Origin: Alteromonas sp. KUL49
GTDB lineage: Bacteria; Pseudomonadota; Gammaproteobacteria; Enterobacterales; Alteromonadaceae
NCBI RefSeq assembly: GCF_006538345.1
Contig: NZ_BJKL01000019.1
Coordinates: 1-36,463, forward strand
Direction of reading: 5' to 3'
Length of the DNA stretch: 36,463 bases
Within the stretch, counting starts at the first letter, position 1; the number at the start of each line of letters is the position of its first letter. The notes beneath the pieces were generated by a model. That model worked only from the letters and a program-made list of their open reading frames with translations. It had not been told where the DNA came from and ran no database searches. The position numbers and the translations under genes are program-made. Below are positions 15,379 to 24,997 of this stretch, piece by piece.

Positions 15379-15395
15379 TGTCTAAGACATTTTTT
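15377..15395 (+). terminator. Intrinsic terminator, probably of acs-crbR
   Basis: AATGTC (15377-15382), TAA loop, GACATT (15386-15391) and a following T run to 15395. It touches the right end of the palindromic element. The element therefore appears to have landed in the crbR 3' untranslated region just before the original terminator. Confidence 0.55.
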
Positions 15396-15497
15396 AGTTG
15401 TTTTATCTTTAAGTTAAGGGAATATAGAACAAACTAAACTTCCATTTTGTTGGAGCGTATAAGAGCAATTGTTAGTTGACTGCTTAAATTGATCAAT

Positions 15498-16208
15498 ATG
15501 CTAGAAATTCAAAACCTGTCAAAGCGGTTTCAAAACGGTCCTGACGTCCTGTCTTCGCTGAGCTTTTCGATAGAGCATGGTGAGAGCGTGGCTATTGTTG
15601 GCCCTTCTGGGTGTGGTAAATCTACTTTGCTCAATATTATTTCAGGTTTGCAGTCGGCTAATAGCGGCAAGGTTAAATACCAAATGCGTCGTCACATTGA
15701 TAGCAAGGCAGAGGTTTTTAACTATCCAATTGAGCATGAAAGAAAGACGGAAAAAACCTTAAATATCTTACGCAAAGAGAACCTAGGCGTGGTGTTTCAA
15801 CGCTTTAATCTAATAGAACATTTAACCGTATTAGAAAACATTGCATTACCCGCTGAACACAAGGGTAATTTTGAACCTGACTACATAAACAGCCTATTAG
15901 AGAAGTTAGATATTCAATTCCACGAACACAAATATCCTGCACAATTGTCAGGCGGCCAACAGCAGCGGGTGGCAATTGCTCGGGCACTTGCCCATAAACC
16001 CCAGTTGGTATTGGCGGATGAGCCTACGGGTAACTTAGATCCAAAAACCGCCAGTGCCGTTGGTGATTTGCTTTTTGACGCCGTGTCTAGCTCCGGAGCG
16101 GCTTTGATTCTCGTCACTCATAGTTTGGCGCTAGCAAAAAGAGCCGATAGATTACTCGAAATTCGCGACGGTGCTTTGTACCGCGTCCAAGATGATAATG
16201 ATCAGTAA
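15498..16208 (+). CDS. ABC transporter ATP-binding protein (MacB/LolD/AttE type)
   Basis: The nucleotide-binding subunit of an FtsX-type ABC system, 236 residues from ATG 15498. Motifs in order: Walker A GPSGCGKST (about 34-42), Q-loop VVFQRFNLI, signature LSGGQQQRVAIARA, Walker B LVLADEPTGNLD and H-loop LVTHS. An in-frame TTG at 15489 is a possible but poorer start. No Shine-Dalgarno is obvious before either. It precedes the permease, whose start overlaps the 3' end, and the lipocalin-like lipoprotein. This order (ATPase, FtsX permease, AttH) suggests a mechanotransmission-type or lipid/lipoprotein-extraction system rather than an importer, since no binding protein is present. Confidence 0.88.
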   Translation: MLEIQNLSKRFQNGPDVLSSLSFSIEHGESVAIVGPSGCGKSTLLNIISGLQSANSGKVKYQMRRHIDSKAEVFNYPIEHERKTEKTLNILRKENLGVVFQRFNLIEHLTVLENIALPAEHKGNFEPDYINSLLEKLDIQFHEHKYPAQLSGGQQQRVAIARALAHKPQLVLADEPTGNLDPKTASAVGDLLFDAVSSSGAALILVTHSLALAKRADRLLEIRDGALYRVQDDNDQ

Positions 16209-18675
16209 TAGTCAATCACAAGGTAGTCTTCGACTATTAACCAGTGTTTTTGCCAAGAGTTTTCGCACGCAAAAACTTATTTTTCTGATGTTGTTCTTGT
16301 CTCTTTTTGCGGGAACTACAGGACTCTCCGCTGTGATGGGACTCGCACAGTTAGATCTGGAAGCGAAAGATGACCATTTGTTGGCCGATATCTCAAAGTT
16401 TTACCAAATAATACCCTCTGATTCAGAAATCTCACTGAGTGAGTATCGCCACCTTAAAGCCAATATTCCAACGCCTATGGTGGGCTATCGCTCGAGTGAT
16501 CTAGAGGCATTTCCGGATATAAACTTATTGGCGTTGGATACATTTGCATTGATTGAATGGCGTCGTTTTCACCGTTATATCGAAGTCAACTCACCCACAA
16601 ATGCCAGTGATACTGCGCCAATTAGCAATGATGATTCCGAAGAGAGGCAAGGTACTCCCATATATTTTGCCAACGAGGTAACTGCTCAGCGTATCGGTGA
16701 ATCGTTTGCAGTTTCAATCATCCCCGCGTTACCGGATAATTTGCTCGTCACTGATATTGCAAATACATCAACTACGCCTAATTCGCCCCCCGCATTCAGT
16801 GGCATTTTGCTCACTCAGGAGCTACCTGATTTCACCCAGTCACACATTCGAAATATATTATCAGCCAATTTTAAATTAGTCGCTCCTATATCTCTTGAGT
16901 CTGACAATCAGCTACAGAGTAGCTTTAGGCTTAATCTTCTGGCGATGGGCGCACTTATGTTTGTGGTATGCCTCTTCATTGTTTTTAATGCATACCAACT
17001 TATGTTGATGAAACGCACAGACACCATAGGTATCTTAAAACAGCTAGGCTTTTCCTATACCAGTGTGGTGCTTGTGCTTGGGCTTGAAGCGCTACTACTT
17101 GCCGTTTTTACCGCCGTAGTGGGTACCGTGGCCGGGTTCTCTATTTTAATGGCGGTGCTCCCTACCATTGAAGCACTCACTGGTGTGTCATCTGTTCCCA
17201 GCGTGAATACGTTTTGGCTACTTTTGGCACAAACACAAAGTGCTAGCATAGCGGGGGTATTGGGGGCGCTGTATGTCAGTTTGAAATGGCAAAAGTACAT
17301 CTCAGTAAACCTACAAAATAGACCTCCCAATGTTCAATTTTCACTCTTTGTTGTTGCCGCCATTGGGTGTCTCGCCAGCGTATATTTATTGCTCAATGCC
17401 GACTCACTGCATTGGTCTATCCCCAGTACTGGATTATTTGTATTCACGGCTTGTTTGTTGGTTATCGCTATCTTTCCTTTGGCACTTTTCGGTGTTAAAC
17501 GGTTACTTACTTCGAGAAGCGTCCTCATCAAGCTTTCGATATCCAGTGCATGGCAATTGTCAAAACACACCAAGGTAGCGGTTTGCGCATTTTTTATCGC
17601 CGTAATATGCAATATTGGTATGAACGTAATGGTAGATAGCTTTCGTACGGCTACCGAAGACTGGTTAAAAGTTCGCTTGCTCGCCGATGCTTACTTGTAT
17701 ACACAAAGTGAAGATGATATTCGGCCTCTACTGCTGAATATTGATGAGCAGATAGCCATTGTTCCCCGTTTGGGTTATGACCGTTTACTCGAAGGAAAAC
17801 AAACCACTATTTATTCTTATCCGTCTACCCCAGAATATATCAATGCCATGGTGTTCGACCAAGTCGCAGACGACGTTTGGTCTGCGTTCTCCCAACGACA
17901 AGGAGTGCTGATCAATCAGCAGCTTGCTGAATATCTTCAAGTGCGCATAGGGGATACAGTCACAGTACCCATTCTTAATGATAATGCTACTGACGATAAG
18001 TCAGTTAGCCTTGTCGTGAAGGGGATTTATGTAGACTACGGGAACCCGCGTGGGCAAATCCTATTAGATTTTGATTGGATGTCTGAGTTTGCCAAAACCA
18101 CTTACCTTTACGCACTAACGTTCCCTAGTTCCGACAACATTGAAAGTCGAATTGAAGCGCTCAACCAATTATTAGAAGACACAGCAATCGTGTATGAAAC
18201 TCAATACATCATCGAGAGTTCGATGAAGGCTTTTGATGCAACCTTCATCATCACTGATGTCATGAAACTAGTGACCTTGGCCGTTGCCGCTATGTCACTA
18301 GCTTGCTCTATTGTGATTCTGTTGAATGAGTCCAAGGCGCAGGACGCCATTCTCAGAAGTCTTGGATTTTCAAATAGGTTTGTGGCTGCTCGGCAAGCAC
18401 TCGAGTATTACTTTCTCTGTACCTTTGCATTCTTGGCTGCGGTACCTTTTGGGTTGTTCCTGGCGTGGATTTTAATTCATATTATCAATCGTCAAGCTTT
18501 TGGTTGGTCTTACGCTATGAGCATCAATAGCTACCCTCTGTTGCAAGTCTATATCTACAGTCTTGTGATTGTGGGTGGATTGATCTCTTTAGCGTTGTTT
18601 AGGCTATCCAAACGAGACATTATTGAGCCTGGTAAAAAGGGTGGTAAACCAACTCTTACCGGAGCGGGTCTATGA
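16192..18675 (+). CDS. FtsX-family ABC permease with two FtsX domains
   Basis: An 827-residue inner-membrane protein. The N-terminal membrane segment (about 30-52, LIFLMLFLSLFAGTTGLSAV) precedes a periplasmic domain of about 190 residues. The first FtsX core (three helices from about 250, LNLLAMGALMFVVCLFIVFN) has the coupling motif GILKQLGFS. More helices follow (about 375-450), then a second periplasmic domain and a second FtsX core near the C-terminus (SKAQDAILRSLGFS). It looks like two MacB-type permease halves fused in one chain, corresponding to separate AttF/AttG-type proteins elsewhere. The start is ATG 16192 or 16198, inside the ATPase gene. The stop overlaps the next gene by ATGA. 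Its cargo is unknown. Confidence 0.82.
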   Translation: MIMISNSQSQGSLRLLTSVFAKSFRTQKLIFLMLFLSLFAGTTGLSAVMGLAQLDLEAKDDHLLADISKFYQIIPSDSEISLSEYRHLKANIPTPMVGYRSSDLEAFPDINLLALDTFALIEWRRFHRYIEVNSPTNASDTAPISNDDSEERQGTPIYFANEVTAQRIGESFAVSIIPALPDNLLVTDIANTSTTPNSPPAFSGILLTQELPDFTQSHIRNILSANFKLVAPISLESDNQLQSSFRLNLLAMGALMFVVCLFIVFNAYQLMLMKRTDTIGILKQLGFSYTSVVLVLGLEALLLAVFTAVVGTVAGFSILMAVLPTIEALTGVSSVPSVNTFWLLLAQTQSASIAGVLGALYVSLKWQKYISVNLQNRPPNVQFSLFVVAAIGCLASVYLLLNADSLHWSIPSTGLFVFTACLLVIAIFPLALFGVKRLLTSRSVLIKLSISSAWQLSKHTKVAVCAFFIAVICNIGMNVMVDSFRTATEDWLKVRLLADAYLYTQSEDDIRPLLLNIDEQIAIVPRLGYDRLLEGKQTTIYSYPSTPEYINAMVFDQVADDVWSAFSQRQGVLINQQLAEYLQVRIGDTVTVPILNDNATDDKSVSLVVKGIYVDYGNPRGQILLDFDWMSEFAKTTYLYALTFPSSDNIESRIEALNQLLEDTAIVYETQYIIESSMKAFDATFIITDVMKLVTLAVAAMSLACSIVILLNESKAQDAILRSLGFSNRFVAARQALEYYFLCTFAFLAAVPFGLFLAWILIHIINRQAFGWSYAMSINSYPLLQVYIYSLVIVGGLISLALFRLSKRDIIEPGKKGGKPTLTGAGL

Positions 18676-19748
18676 AAGTGTTAGCCATCATAATGTGTGT
18701 ATTATGTTTGGTAAGTTGCAGCAAGCCAGCTCAGCAGCCCGTGGCAAACCGCTATGATTGGGTGTTGTTGGGGGACGACTTTCTGCAAAGCCAAGGACAA
18801 AAGGCGTCACCAAACTATATCGTTCAATTGCCCTATGATCATGGTGCGCACTATGGTTTTGATGTTGAATGGTGGTACGTAACTAGCAATTTGCAAGATG
18901 GGTTAGGGCAAGAATACGCAGTTCAGTGGACCCTATTTCGTTTGCGAAATTCGAGTGCAGGCAACCATATCTACATGGGGCATATGTCTCTACATACGGA
19001 AGAAGATCATTGGTTTGTTGAAAAATATGCTGATAGCAGATTAGGCACCGCGGGTGTAACAGAGTCCCCTCGACGCTTGTATATCGACAATTGGCAATGG
19101 CTCGGTGAGCAGGAACAAGCTTTGTTTCCCGCCGCACTGACATCATCGTGGGTGACCGTTGACGGTCATCATATGGCTGTTGACCTCGAGTTCGCGACGT
19201 CAGGCCCTTTTGTTTTTCATGGTGACAATGGATACAGTCGCAAAACCGCGAATCAAAGTCACGCAAGCCACTATTACAGTCAGCCCTTTATTGATGTGCA
19301 CGGTCAAATTACTGTAGATAACAACGCTCACTCAGTGACGGGCAAAGGTTGGTATGATCATGAGTGGTCAAGCACGCTGTCTAGCCCAGACACTGTTGGC
19401 TGGGATTGGTTCTCGGTTCATTTCGACAACGGCAACAAGTTAATGCTTTTCAGAATGCGGGTGGGAGAGGAGTTTTATGAGACAGGTTCTCTTATCAGCA
19501 ATAGTGGCCAAGTCAGTACGTTAACTCCACAAGACATTGTTTTACGTTTGCAAAAGAGTACTGACGTAGAAAACAAGAAAATACCCACGCAATGGCGTAT
19601 AACCCTTGCTGGCTATGACGTGGACATTGTAGTTACAGCATTAAAACCCGATGCTATAAACAAGGGTTCTGTAGAGTATTATGAGGGGCCGACGACTATT
19701 TCTGGTAGCCATACAGGCAAAGGATTTCTTGAAATGACAGGTTACTAA
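18672..19748 (+). CDS. AttH/CrtC-like lipocalin-fold lipoprotein
   Basis: A 358-residue predicted lipoprotein with lipobox LVSC (Cys16). The mature part matches the AttH / hydroxyneurosporene synthase (CrtC) double-lipocalin family: DHGAHYGFDVEWWYVTSNL near residue 55, YMGHMSLH, WYDHEWSST and WDWFSVHFDNGNKLMLFRMR in the second half. CrtC hydrates carotenoids, but this family branch is usually linked to an ABC ATPase and FtsX permease, as here, and has no proven reaction. It probably binds a hydrophobic ligand in the envelope and works with the transporter. It overlaps the permease stop by four bases. No terminator is obvious between it and the convergent LysR gene 24 bases away. Confidence 0.8.
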   Translation: MKVLAIIMCVLCLVSCSKPAQQPVANRYDWVLLGDDFLQSQGQKASPNYIVQLPYDHGAHYGFDVEWWYVTSNLQDGLGQEYAVQWTLFRLRNSSAGNHIYMGHMSLHTEEDHWFVEKYADSRLGTAGVTESPRRLYIDNWQWLGEQEQALFPAALTSSWVTVDGHHMAVDLEFATSGPFVFHGDNGYSRKTANQSHASHYYSQPFIDVHGQITVDNNAHSVTGKGWYDHEWSSTLSSPDTVGWDWFSVHFDNGNKLMLFRMRVGEEFYETGSLISNSGQVSTLTPQDIVLRLQKSTDVENKKIPTQWRITLAGYDVDIVVTALKPDAINKGSVEYYEGPTTISGSHTGKGFLEMTGY

Positions 19749-19771
19749 TCAGAGTCATGTTATCGGCTGGG

Positions 19772-20629
19772 CTAGAGCAACACGTTGTCTTGCTTTGCTC
19801 GAATAGCGTGCAGTAAATACTGCATTAAGCACTTAATTCGTGGGGTTTGACTTAGACGTTGGTGAGTCAGCACCCATATTTCTTGATGAACTAATCTTGT
19901 ATCATTGAGCGCTGTGAGTTCGCTCATCGTATCTGCAATATAGCATGCGCCTAATATTAGCCCATGACCTTGTGCCGCAGCTTTGTGACGAAGCACTAAA
20001 TCATCAAGGGTAAAACCAATCTTGGCTTTTGGGTAAGGTGATTGGGGCAAATAACCTCTTACTTTGTTCATATCAGTACTGGTGATCCACTGATACTCAG
20101 ACTCTGGCGTAGCGGCAAGATAATCTGGATTGGCATAAAAGCCCAAAGACAGGGGAAATAGTCGATGACCGACTAGGTCATCTCCTGGTTTATCTGCCAC
20201 TCGTACAACAACGTCTGCTTCTCCCTTCTCGATATTTGCGAAATGATAGCCAGTTTGTACATTCACTTTAATCTGGGGATATTGGTGGCAAAACCGAGCA
20301 ATGTCCTCCATCAATACAAATTCGAACAATGCGGGAGGTAAGGATAGATTGACTTCACCTGTTAGTGGTTCAGAAGGGCAATATTCGGCCTTAGCTTGGT
20401 TGGCGACTTGCTCCATTTTTGTTGCAGTCGCCAGTAATTGTTTCCCAAATGGGGTTATAGCTAACCCCTGCGATGTTGGCTCGAAAACCTCTGCTCCCAT
20501 TACTTGGTGTAATCTTGCGAGCTTTCTTGACAGTGTACTGTGATTTAGGCCAAGAATTTTGGCCCCACCTCTGAGGGTTTTGCCCCTGTGTAATGCCAGT
20601 ACCAGTTGGTAGTCATCCCAATCATTCAT
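19772..20629 (-). CDS. LysR-family transcriptional regulator
   Basis: A 285-residue LysR-type regulator. The N-terminal winged helix (about 3-60) includes LVLALHRGKTLRGGAKILGLNHSTLSRKLARL. The effector-binding domain (about 88-280) begins at TGEVNLSLPPALFEFVLMEDIARFCHQYPQIKVNV. It lies 18 bases after the secreted NTF2-like gene on the same strand, so the two are probably cotranscribed. The usual LysR arrangement of divergence from the target is absent. Target and effector are unknown. Confidence 0.88.
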   Translation of the reverse strand: MNDWDDYQLVLALHRGKTLRGGAKILGLNHSTLSRKLARLHQVMGAEVFEPTSQGLAITPFGKQLLATATKMEQVANQAKAEYCPSEPLTGEVNLSLPPALFEFVLMEDIARFCHQYPQIKVNVQTGYHFANIEKGEADVVVRVADKPGDDLVGHRLFPLSLGFYANPDYLAATPESEYQWITSTDMNKVRGYLPQSPYPKAKIGFTLDDLVLRHKAAAQGHGLILGACYIADTMSELTALNDTRLVHQEIWVLTHQRLSQTPRIKCLMQYLLHAIRAKQDNVLL

Positions 20630-20647
20630 GAATTTGTTTTATAACGA

Positions 20648-21127
20648 TTATCCATGTTCAGGAGTATGTACTGAAAATGCAGCAATTTTCCAACCATTAG
20701 GCCCATTTTGTATGAGATAGGTCGCACCTACTCGATTAACCACACTATTATCGCTAGCAAAGCGGATTGCTACGTTTTTAACTACCGCAAGATTGGTGTC
20801 GAGGCGGGTAATGTTTTGACTTTCCCATTGCACTCTTGCAACACCTTGTTGCTTTAAGTTGTCGAGAAATACGATCACTCTTTGATCCATTTCTGTAGCT
20901 TTCAATACCGTTTGCGCGCCATTATTGGTTACTAACATAACGTCGTCGCGATACAGGTGAAGACCCTTATTGAATTCTCCTGATTGAATGTAGGTGTTGT
21001 ACTTAAGCATATAGTTATCAAATAGATTTTCGATACTATCTGAGGCGTTAGCGTTTGTCTGGGTGGCGAGTAATAGTGAAACTACACCGAGAGTAATTAA
21101 TGTTTTGAGTGTGCGTAGGCGCTTCAT
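20648..21127 (-). CDS. Secreted NTF2/SnoaL-like small protein
   Basis: A 159-residue protein with an N-terminal signal peptide (KTLITLGVVSLLLATQTNA, cleavage near ANA/SD). The domain resembles the NTF2/SnoaL-like (DUF4440-type) cone fold: an N-terminal helix (FDNYMLKYNTYIQSGEF), the strand LYRDDVMLVT, and a closing strand pair YLIQNGPNGWKIAAFSVHTP. The start is ATG 21127, which places the signal peptide at the N-terminus. An upstream extension in the same frame to 21250 would bury it. Function unknown; such proteins bind or transform small hydrophobic ligands. It is followed by the LysR gene. Confidence 0.7.
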   Translation of the reverse strand: MKRLRTLKTLITLGVVSLLLATQTNANASDSIENLFDNYMLKYNTYIQSGEFNKGLHLYRDDVMLVTNNGAQTVLKATEMDQRVIVFLDNLKQQGVARVQWESQNITRLDTNLAVVKNVAIRFASDNSVVNRVGATYLIQNGPNGWKIAAFSVHTPEHG

Positions 21128-21301
21128 AATGTCACCAAGTGTTAGGTTAGGAGAAATGACGATACTAGCAGTAAGTGAACATAACCTCGTGGTGCAAATT
21201 TGATTCATTGTGTTGCGTCGGTGCAACATCTGAAGTGGTGATTGAGCCAATAGCGGCAGCGTTAATACGCTGCGTTGAAAAAGTGGCAGTGTTACTATTG
21301 G

Positions 21302-24300
21302 TTATTCAGACGATGTTTTTATAAAGCGGGTCATACTTTGCAGTAGCGCTCGCAATTTGGCTGGCTTGAGTGGTTTAGGTAAGTAGTTTACCCCTTGTTC
21401 TTTGCATTGAGTCACTAAATTTTCTTCATGGGTGGCCGTGATAAGTGCCGCGGGTATAACCGTATTCAAACGCTCTCGTATCGACGAAATTAAAGCGAGC
21501 CCATTCTGAGCATCGTTGTTACTCAGTTGATAGTCCATGAGCAATACTTGAGGTTTAATTTCGTTAGCTACCGCTAGGGCGTCGTTCCAGTTGTCTGCAA
21601 GAAAGACTTCGACGCCCCACTTTTCTAGTAGCGTTTGCATGGCATCCAAATTCTCGCTTTGATCGTCAACACATAGTGCTCGAATACCGCTCAAGGAAGA
21701 GGCTTTTACTGATGACTTTACTGCCTTAATCTGAGGCGGCTCAGCCCTACTAAGTGAGAATGAAAAGCGACTACCCTTATTGTGTTTAGAGGTCACTTGA
21801 ATATCAGTATTTAATTGACGACTCAGTCGCCTTACTACTCCAAGCCCCAGACCTAAGCCATGTTCCTTACTTTCGTTAGTACGGTAAAAATCTCCGAATA
21901 CTTTAGCGATCTGCTCTTCGGATATACCAATTCCTGTATCGTAAACGGAAATCTTTATCGAGTTACCCACCGGGCGAACGGTAAAAAGTATCTTGCCAGA
22001 CTCAGTGTATTTGACAGCATTTGATAACAGGTTTTGGACTATACGGTACAAGTAAGTTTTATCGGCCTTAACCCAACAAGGGCGCATAATTACTTTAAGA
22101 GCGATCCCTTTCTCTTTGGCACGCATACTCATTTCATCGACAAGAGGAAGCATTAACTCCTCCATATTAATAGCCACTATATCGGGTTTCATTTCTCCTT
22201 GGTCTAGACGAGCGATATCCAACAAGGTGGCTATCAAAGCTTCGCTCGACGTTACACTGTGAGTAAGTTTACCAACAATTGATTGTACTTCGTCTTCAAG
22301 TTGACGCTCTTCAAGTGCAGTGAGGTAAAGCTTGGCTGCGTTTAACGGTTGTAATACATCATGACTCGCCAATGCGAGAAAGCGCGTTTTACTTGCATTG
22401 GCACTTTCTGCGGCCTTTCTCGCGCGAATCAGTTCTTTTTCCGCTTCCGAACGGCGTGCAATCTCTAAGCGCAGTTCTTCGTTGATGGAATGAATTTCTT
22501 CTGTGCGTTTTTTAATTCTGGCTTCCAAATCAATATTGGACTCTTCCAGTGCTTGTTGAATTTCAATGTGGCCAGTGATATCACTAAAGCTAGTTACAAA
22601 GCCGCCACCAGGAAGTGGATTACCCACCATTTCAATCACCCTACCGTCTTTGCGCTGGCGTTTGAATCGGTGTGGAGTACCTGAACGCAAATGTTCTATG
22701 CGTTTGGTCACCTCTAGTTCTACATCTACACTACCAAACTCGCCTTGCGCGGCGTTATAGCGGATGAGTTTCTCTATAGGCATTCCAACTGCCAAAAAGT
22801 CATCCGGATAAGGGTATAGTGTCGCGTAGCGTTTATTCCATGCGACTAAATTGAGATGTTTATCTACTACGCTTATACCCTGATCGATATTTTCGAGAGA
22901 GGTTAAAAGCGCGGTCATATTGAATTGCATCGCCTGCGTTGTGTCATCAAAAAAGTTGATAACTTCAGTGAAGTCCATCTTTTTACCGCGCAGTGCACTG
23001 TCTAGTAGCACCTTTGCACTCGATGCACCAATAACGCCCCCCAGTGCACGTTCACAGAAGGCTAAAAACGTGTCGTTGGGCTTATCACTGTGGGTGAGAG
23101 TACAGTGGTTGAGCTTTTGGTATTCGCTGAGGAGTTGTTCGCATCGTCCAGACCCCATAAATGTCGATAGTAGTGTAATAAGATCTGCAACCGTTACATT
23201 GCTGCTCTGCTGTTTAACCGTGCCATCTCTCACCACTGCAGGTGATACAAAGGCTTCGGCTTGGATCCTGTCGATCAAACGTTGGGGTGCAAACCAGGAA
23301 AATACCACATATACCAAGGCATTGGCTGTAAGACTAATCATAGCCCCTTGGCTAATTTGAGCATTTTGTTCTAGTTGGGTGTTAGTTCCTCCAATGGCTG
23401 GAAGTACCAACCAAAGCACCCAACATATGACCCCTGTCATCAGTCCAGCATAAACACCATGCGCATGGGCTCTTTTCCAATATAATCCGCCTAAAATTGC
23501 TGGGAGCAATTGAATGACGAGAGAAAACGCAATCAATCCGATTGAGTGTAACGAGCGACTACTAGTCATCTGCTGGTGGTAGAAAAATGCTAGCAGTAAG
23601 ATTATTCCAATGACCACCCGTCGAGTAAGTCGAATTTGCTTTGAGAAGTCCCGTTGACCGGAATGCTCTGCTTTGAAGATAAATAGCCTGGGTAAAATCA
23701 CGTCATTAGTTAACATGGTACTAAGGGTAAGCGTTGCAACGATAATCATCGCAGTTGCAGCGGATAGTCCACCTACAAACACAATCACCTGTAGCAGTGA
23801 TGAGCCGCTAAACATTGCAATAGACATGACGTAGGAGTCAGGCTCGACGCCACTACCGGCAAACAGAGATTGACCCGTTATTGCGATGATAGGAATAACG
23901 GCGGAGATAAGTAATAGGTAAAGAGGAAAGAGCCAACGAGCAGTCTTTAAGTGTTTTAGACTGAGGTTATCAACAATCGCAACGTGAAATTGACGTGGTA
24001 AACATATGATAGCTGCCGCTGCCATAATAGTTTGCGCGATAAAATTGAACGAACTAAATTGACCTAGCGCTGTACTATTGAGAAACTGCGCATTGAAAAG
24101 CTTAACTTCTGTATTTCCCCATGCGCTAAATCCCACCAATGCCACCAGTAAAAGGGCGAAGAGTTTTACCGAGGACTCAAAAGCAATCGCTAGCATTAAT
24201 CCACGACGATACTCAGTAACGTCAGTTTGTTTTGTACCAAAATAAATAGCGAAGACTGCGATGAAACCGGTGGCAGCTATTATGATTAAGCTATTGTCCG

Positions 24301-24742
24301 TTTCTTGCGTTAACAACTGAAACATGGTGCCTATGGCTTTGAGTTGTAACGCGATATAAGGGATCGTAGCAAGTAGCGCTATCAGTGTGACTAGTAAGGC
24401 TACGGTTTGTCGTTTGCCATAACGAGAGGCAATAAAATCTGAAATAGTAGTGATGTGTTGCTTCTTGCTCACCAACGTCATTTTATAGATAAAACTATAC
24501 CCAATCAAATACACCAGAATGGGGCCCAGCATAATGGGCAGATAAATCCATGCGTCTCTACTGGCTTGTCCAACCATGCCAAAGAAGGTCCAAGCAGTAC
24601 AAAAAATAGCGAGTGCTAAAGAATAAACCGCAGGATGAGAGGTGAGCTTTCTTGCAGTAGGCGAGTTTTTATCGCCCCAGCTCGCCAACGAGAACAGTAA
24701 AAAAAGATAGAAAATCGCAAGTGTTACCCAACCAAATGTCAT
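21302..24742 (-). CDS. crbS: Hybrid histidine kinase with Na+/solute-symporter sensor domain, CrbS-like
   Basis: A 1146-residue membrane kinase that senses acetate status and phosphorylates CrbR in Vibrio/Pseudomonas relatives. Domains: an SLC5-type transporter-like region with about 13 helices (1-485); a STAC linker (about 515-590, LITLLSTFMGSGRCEQLLSE); PAS (about 611-735, LENIDQGISVVDKHLNLVAW); a coiled coil (735-780); dimerisation/phosphoacceptor helix with His794 (LASHDVLQPLNA); ATPase with N-box Asn904/908, DTGIG (935-939) and GLGLGLGVV; and a C-terminal receiver with Asp1026/1027, phosphoacceptor Asp1070 and Lys1123. The Shine-Dalgarno is AAAGGGA. It diverges from the symporter operon and lies 6.2 kb from crbR, so kinase and regulator genes are split. 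Length and domain order match the CrbS family. Confidence 0.92.
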   Translation of the reverse strand: MTFGWVTLAIFYLFLLFSLASWGDKNSPTARKLTSHPAVYSLALAIFCTAWTFFGMVGQASRDAWIYLPIMLGPILVYLIGYSFIYKMTLVSKKQHITTISDFIASRYGKRQTVALLVTLIALLATIPYIALQLKAIGTMFQLLTQETDNSLIIIAATGFIAVFAIYFGTKQTDVTEYRRGLMLAIAFESSVKLFALLLVALVGFSAWGNTEVKLFNAQFLNSTALGQFSSFNFIAQTIMAAAAIICLPRQFHVAIVDNLSLKHLKTARWLFPLYLLLISAVIPIIAITGQSLFAGSGVEPDSYVMSIAMFSGSSLLQVIVFVGGLSAATAMIIVATLTLSTMLTNDVILPRLFIFKAEHSGQRDFSKQIRLTRRVVIGIILLLAFFYHQQMTSSRSLHSIGLIAFSLVIQLLPAILGGLYWKRAHAHGVYAGLMTGVICWVLWLVLPAIGGTNTQLEQNAQISQGAMISLTANALVYVVFSWFAPQRLIDRIQAEAFVSPAVVRDGTVKQQSSNVTVADLITLLSTFMGSGRCEQLLSEYQKLNHCTLTHSDKPNDTFLAFCERALGGVIGASSAKVLLDSALRGKKMDFTEVINFFDDTTQAMQFNMTALLTSLENIDQGISVVDKHLNLVAWNKRYATLYPYPDDFLAVGMPIEKLIRYNAAQGEFGSVDVELEVTKRIEHLRSGTPHRFKRQRKDGRVIEMVGNPLPGGGFVTSFSDITGHIEIQQALEESNIDLEARIKKRTEEIHSINEELRLEIARRSEAEKELIRARKAAESANASKTRFLALASHDVLQPLNAAKLYLTALEERQLEDEVQSIVGKLTHSVTSSEALIATLLDIARLDQGEMKPDIVAINMEELMLPLVDEMSMRAKEKGIALKVIMRPCWVKADKTYLYRIVQNLLSNAVKYTESGKILFTVRPVGNSIKISVYDTGIGISEEQIAKVFGDFYRTNESKEHGLGLGLGVVRRLSRQLNTDIQVTSKHNKGSRFSFSLSRAEPPQIKAVKSSVKASSLSGIRALCVDDQSENLDAMQTLLEKWGVEVFLADNWNDALAVANEIKPQVLLMDYQLSNNDAQNGLALISSIRERLNTVIPAALITATHEENLVTQCKEQGVNYLPKPLKPAKLRALLQSMTRFIKTSSE

Positions 24743-24810
24743 GGCTTCCCTTTAACTTAAAATTAACATTGCCGAGGGCATTATAAACAACCCTCCTTCT
24801 AATATCCTAC

Positions 24811-24820
24811 GACCATGGTC
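24811..24820. promoter_or_regulatory. GAC-N4-GTC palindrome before the symporter operon (candidate CrbR operator)
   Basis: GACCATGGTC is a perfect ten-base palindrome in the 255-base region between crbS and the symporter operon. Its 20-base context matches the acs-proximal site at 16 positions, including the asymmetric tail TCTCATTT. It is 178 bases from the DUF4212 start codon and 69 bases from the crbS start, so either or both could be controlled. Confidence 0.5.
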
Positions 24821-24997
24821 TCATTTGTGAATTGACTTTGCAGGTCTAGAGTATATTTCAAGCGCCTAAATGCTTGACTTGTGTAATTCTCAGTGTGGAC
24901 TTTGTTAGCGCTGAAAGCTACGAAAATGTGATAGAAGCCGGGCGTTAGGGAAATGTAAAAATAAAACAACCGATTAACCTGACATGAGGATGAAACA

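Noticed and set aside
21256..21273. Hairpin GCAGCGT-TAAT-ACGCTGC downstream of crbS, considered as a terminator.
   Set aside because: A perfect seven-base-pair stem, but on the minus strand no T tract follows it, so a terminator call is not supported.
22920..23360. A 146-codon plus-strand frame inside crbS.
   Set aside because: It is antisense to the coherent kinase reading frame, with no supporting start signal or family resemblance.
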